Part shown: positions 62,779 through 64,000 of the stretch, piece after piece
Position numbering within the stretch: position 1 is the stretch's first letter
How the letters are laid out: each line of letters starts with the position of its first letter
Origin: Eucommia ulmoides
Lineage: Eukaryota; Streptophyta; Magnoliopsida; Garryales; Eucommiaceae
Assembly (NCBI GenBank): GCA_016647705.1
Contig: CM028335.1
Location: 9,624,905-9,688,904 of the forward strand
DNA: 64,000 nucleotides
Direction: 5' to 3'
Made by a program: the position numbers and the translations under genes
Notes under the pieces: generated by a model
Database searches by the model: none
What the model saw: only the letters and a program-made list of their open reading frames with translations
What the model was told of the DNA's origin: nothing

Positions 62779-63066
62779 TCTTATAAAAAAAAATTAATCA
62801 AAATATCATTTCCTCCCCCAATTTTTCTTAAAATCTCATTTTTTATTCAATTTTACATTTAATATTTTTTTTTAAATTGCAATTCCACCCCAACAAAATT
62901 TTAATTAAAAAATTAAGTGCCAATTTTTGATTGAATATTGTTTAAATTTTCAAATTGACCCCAAAACTTTTTAAATCAAATAATAAATTACGCCACCTAC
63001 CCCGTTATTTTTGAAACATTTAAGATACGACTTTTTTTTTTAAAAAAAAAAAATCCTGGTCTTACA

Positions 63067-63090
63067 ACCTTTCCCCCCTAAAAGAAATTT
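63067..63090 (-). promoter_or_regulatory. Polypurine tract of the gypsy element
   Basis: Minus-strand reading TTTTAGGGGGGAAAGGT directly precedes the LTR start, and TTTCGGGACGAAATTTC precedes it, the conserved chromovirus sequence between pol and the tract. Confidence 0.7.
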
Positions 63091-64000
63091 CGTCCCGAAA
63101 TTTTCATCAAACCAACAGGAATTAAAGTTTTAGTCAATATAAACAAAGTCCAGAGTTGCACCACACGCTCATGTTAGTTACACTTGATCCTAGGACAATT
63201 GTTTCTTGTGTAGGGTCCCATGACCGAGGTCACCCTCTATTTGTAATCATCATCTTCTGTTAAGTCCTTTCTGCCCATTGCAACCTTTCCATTTACAATG
63301 GCCCACCCTATTTTAAACAATCAATCAGCAGGGTGTACTTGGTCGGTAACACCTAACACAGACAAGCAACTATTAACGGATATTCTTTCCAAAAGGTCTG
63401 TGACCTCAATAATTTCCCATAACTAACATTTATCCATTTTGTTCAACAATTCCAGGCAACCAGTTCGCAATAATACCTTCATTCACATTTAGACCAACAA
63501 TACCCCCAACTAATCTCACAACTAATCTCATAAGCAACAACTAGCTCATACCCCACGTGATTTGGGTTGGGGAAAGATCAGTCACTGATTGCAGTAATTA
63601 CATCAAAACTTTCGATCATCCCATAAACGTTTTATACTTAGTATCACAATCCCACGTTAACTAATAATATATTTTATTATATATATTTTCCCGTAAGATG
63701 TTATTGCATCAAAACCACATAGATACCACCAAACCACATCAATATATACTAAAATACGTCAAATGGGTCATCTAAAAGAGTTCCTTTTATACCTTCACCT
63801 TTAATCAAATCCCTGGTAAAGCTACACGCTTTAATTATATTTCAGTCTATCTACCTCATACTTTAAGCATATAACAATATGGATCGAAGTACCTAGCTAT
63901 ATCCTAACTACAAAATTTCAAGACATCACGAAAGCTACTCGGGATAATTCGAATTATCCTTCCCTCATGAGATCTCAGTGATCCCACTTGCCAACTTTGC
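63091..64000 (-). mobile_element. Internal 3' region of the gypsy element, truncated by the window end
   Basis: Lies to the right of the 3' LTR, so it is upstream in the minus-strand sense. I find no pol coding in any frame; the sequence looks like a 3' untranslated region or decayed internal DNA. Confidence 0.5.

Larger units (their letters stand above)
60483..63066 (-). mobile_element. 3' LTR of a gypsy element, minus strand (same family as 18859-34372)
   Basis: The plus-strand edges are TGTCATGACCCG and GGTCTTACA. Read on the minus strand it starts TGTAAGACC, as does the solo LTR at 18859, and it shares GGTGAGTGTACTGTCTTCTT, ATATGGATCAAGCAGG and TACGGTACC(G/A)TTGC with it. Length 2584 bp. 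To its right is a polypurine tract and internal sequence, so it is a 3' LTR whose element continues beyond the window. Its left edge interrupts the Tat pol. Confidence 0.8.

Noticed and set aside
62586..62862. Plus-strand frames with Ile-Tyr and Cys-Val runs
   Set aside because: Translations of the TA and GT microsatellites in the LTR.

Overview
This is nuclear DNA of a flowering plant, probably a eudicot: AT-rich, full of microsatellites, with GT-AG introns, plant-type LTR retrotransposons, and two recognisable host genes. Nothing bacterial or organellar was seen.

Host genes. (1) A complete CDC48/p97-type AAA+ ATPase lies on the minus strand (48548-53336). Nine exons join without a break into 805 codons, and a TATA box sits upstream. 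(2) A tiny intronless gene on the plus strand (9537-9701) encodes a 54-residue DEVIL/ROTUNDIFOLIA-like peptide, also with a TATA box. Everything else with coding character is transposon-derived and mostly broken.

Layout. 1-9.4 kb: AT-rich DNA with two LTR-like repeats of one family in opposite orientation. 9.4-9.7 kb: the peptide gene. 9.8-15.7 kb: SINE-like pieces, the 3' end of a LINE, and a probable LTR with primer-binding site. 15.8-35.8 kb: a nested stack. A chromovirus-type LTR (15811-35814) was hit by a TIR element (16240-17644) and by a Mutator-like element (17696-35236). Into the latter went a gypsy LTR, now solo (18859-34372), and into that a whole Athila-like Ty3/gypsy element (20561-33481). 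Target-site duplications support the levels. 39.2-40.9 kb: a solo LTR distantly related to the Athila-like one, minus strand, with perfect 5-bp duplications. 41.2-47.9 kb: a decayed Ty1/copia element, minus strand, carrying two later insertions, one of them hAT-like. 48.5-53.5 kb: the CDC48 gene. 53.9-60.5 kb: the 3' half of a Tat-lineage Ty3/gypsy element, minus strand, with an additional RNase H, an integrase, tandem repeats in its 3' untranslated region and an intron-containing antisense ORF on the plus strand. 60.5-64.0 kb: the 3' LTR and adjoining internal sequence of a minus-strand gypsy element. Its LTR belongs to the same family as the solo LTR at 18859-34372, so it serves as an 'empty site' for the Athila-like insertion.

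Working together. The two host genes are unrelated islands. The retroelement genes would once have worked as gag-protease-RT-RNase H-integrase sets, but stops and frameshifts now break nearly all of them. The most unusual sequence architecture is the palindromic CGCCTAGGCG module array in the Athila-like LTRs, which recurs inside the element just before its third ORF. The antisense ORF of the Tat element and the hairpin-rich ends of the Mutator-like element come next.
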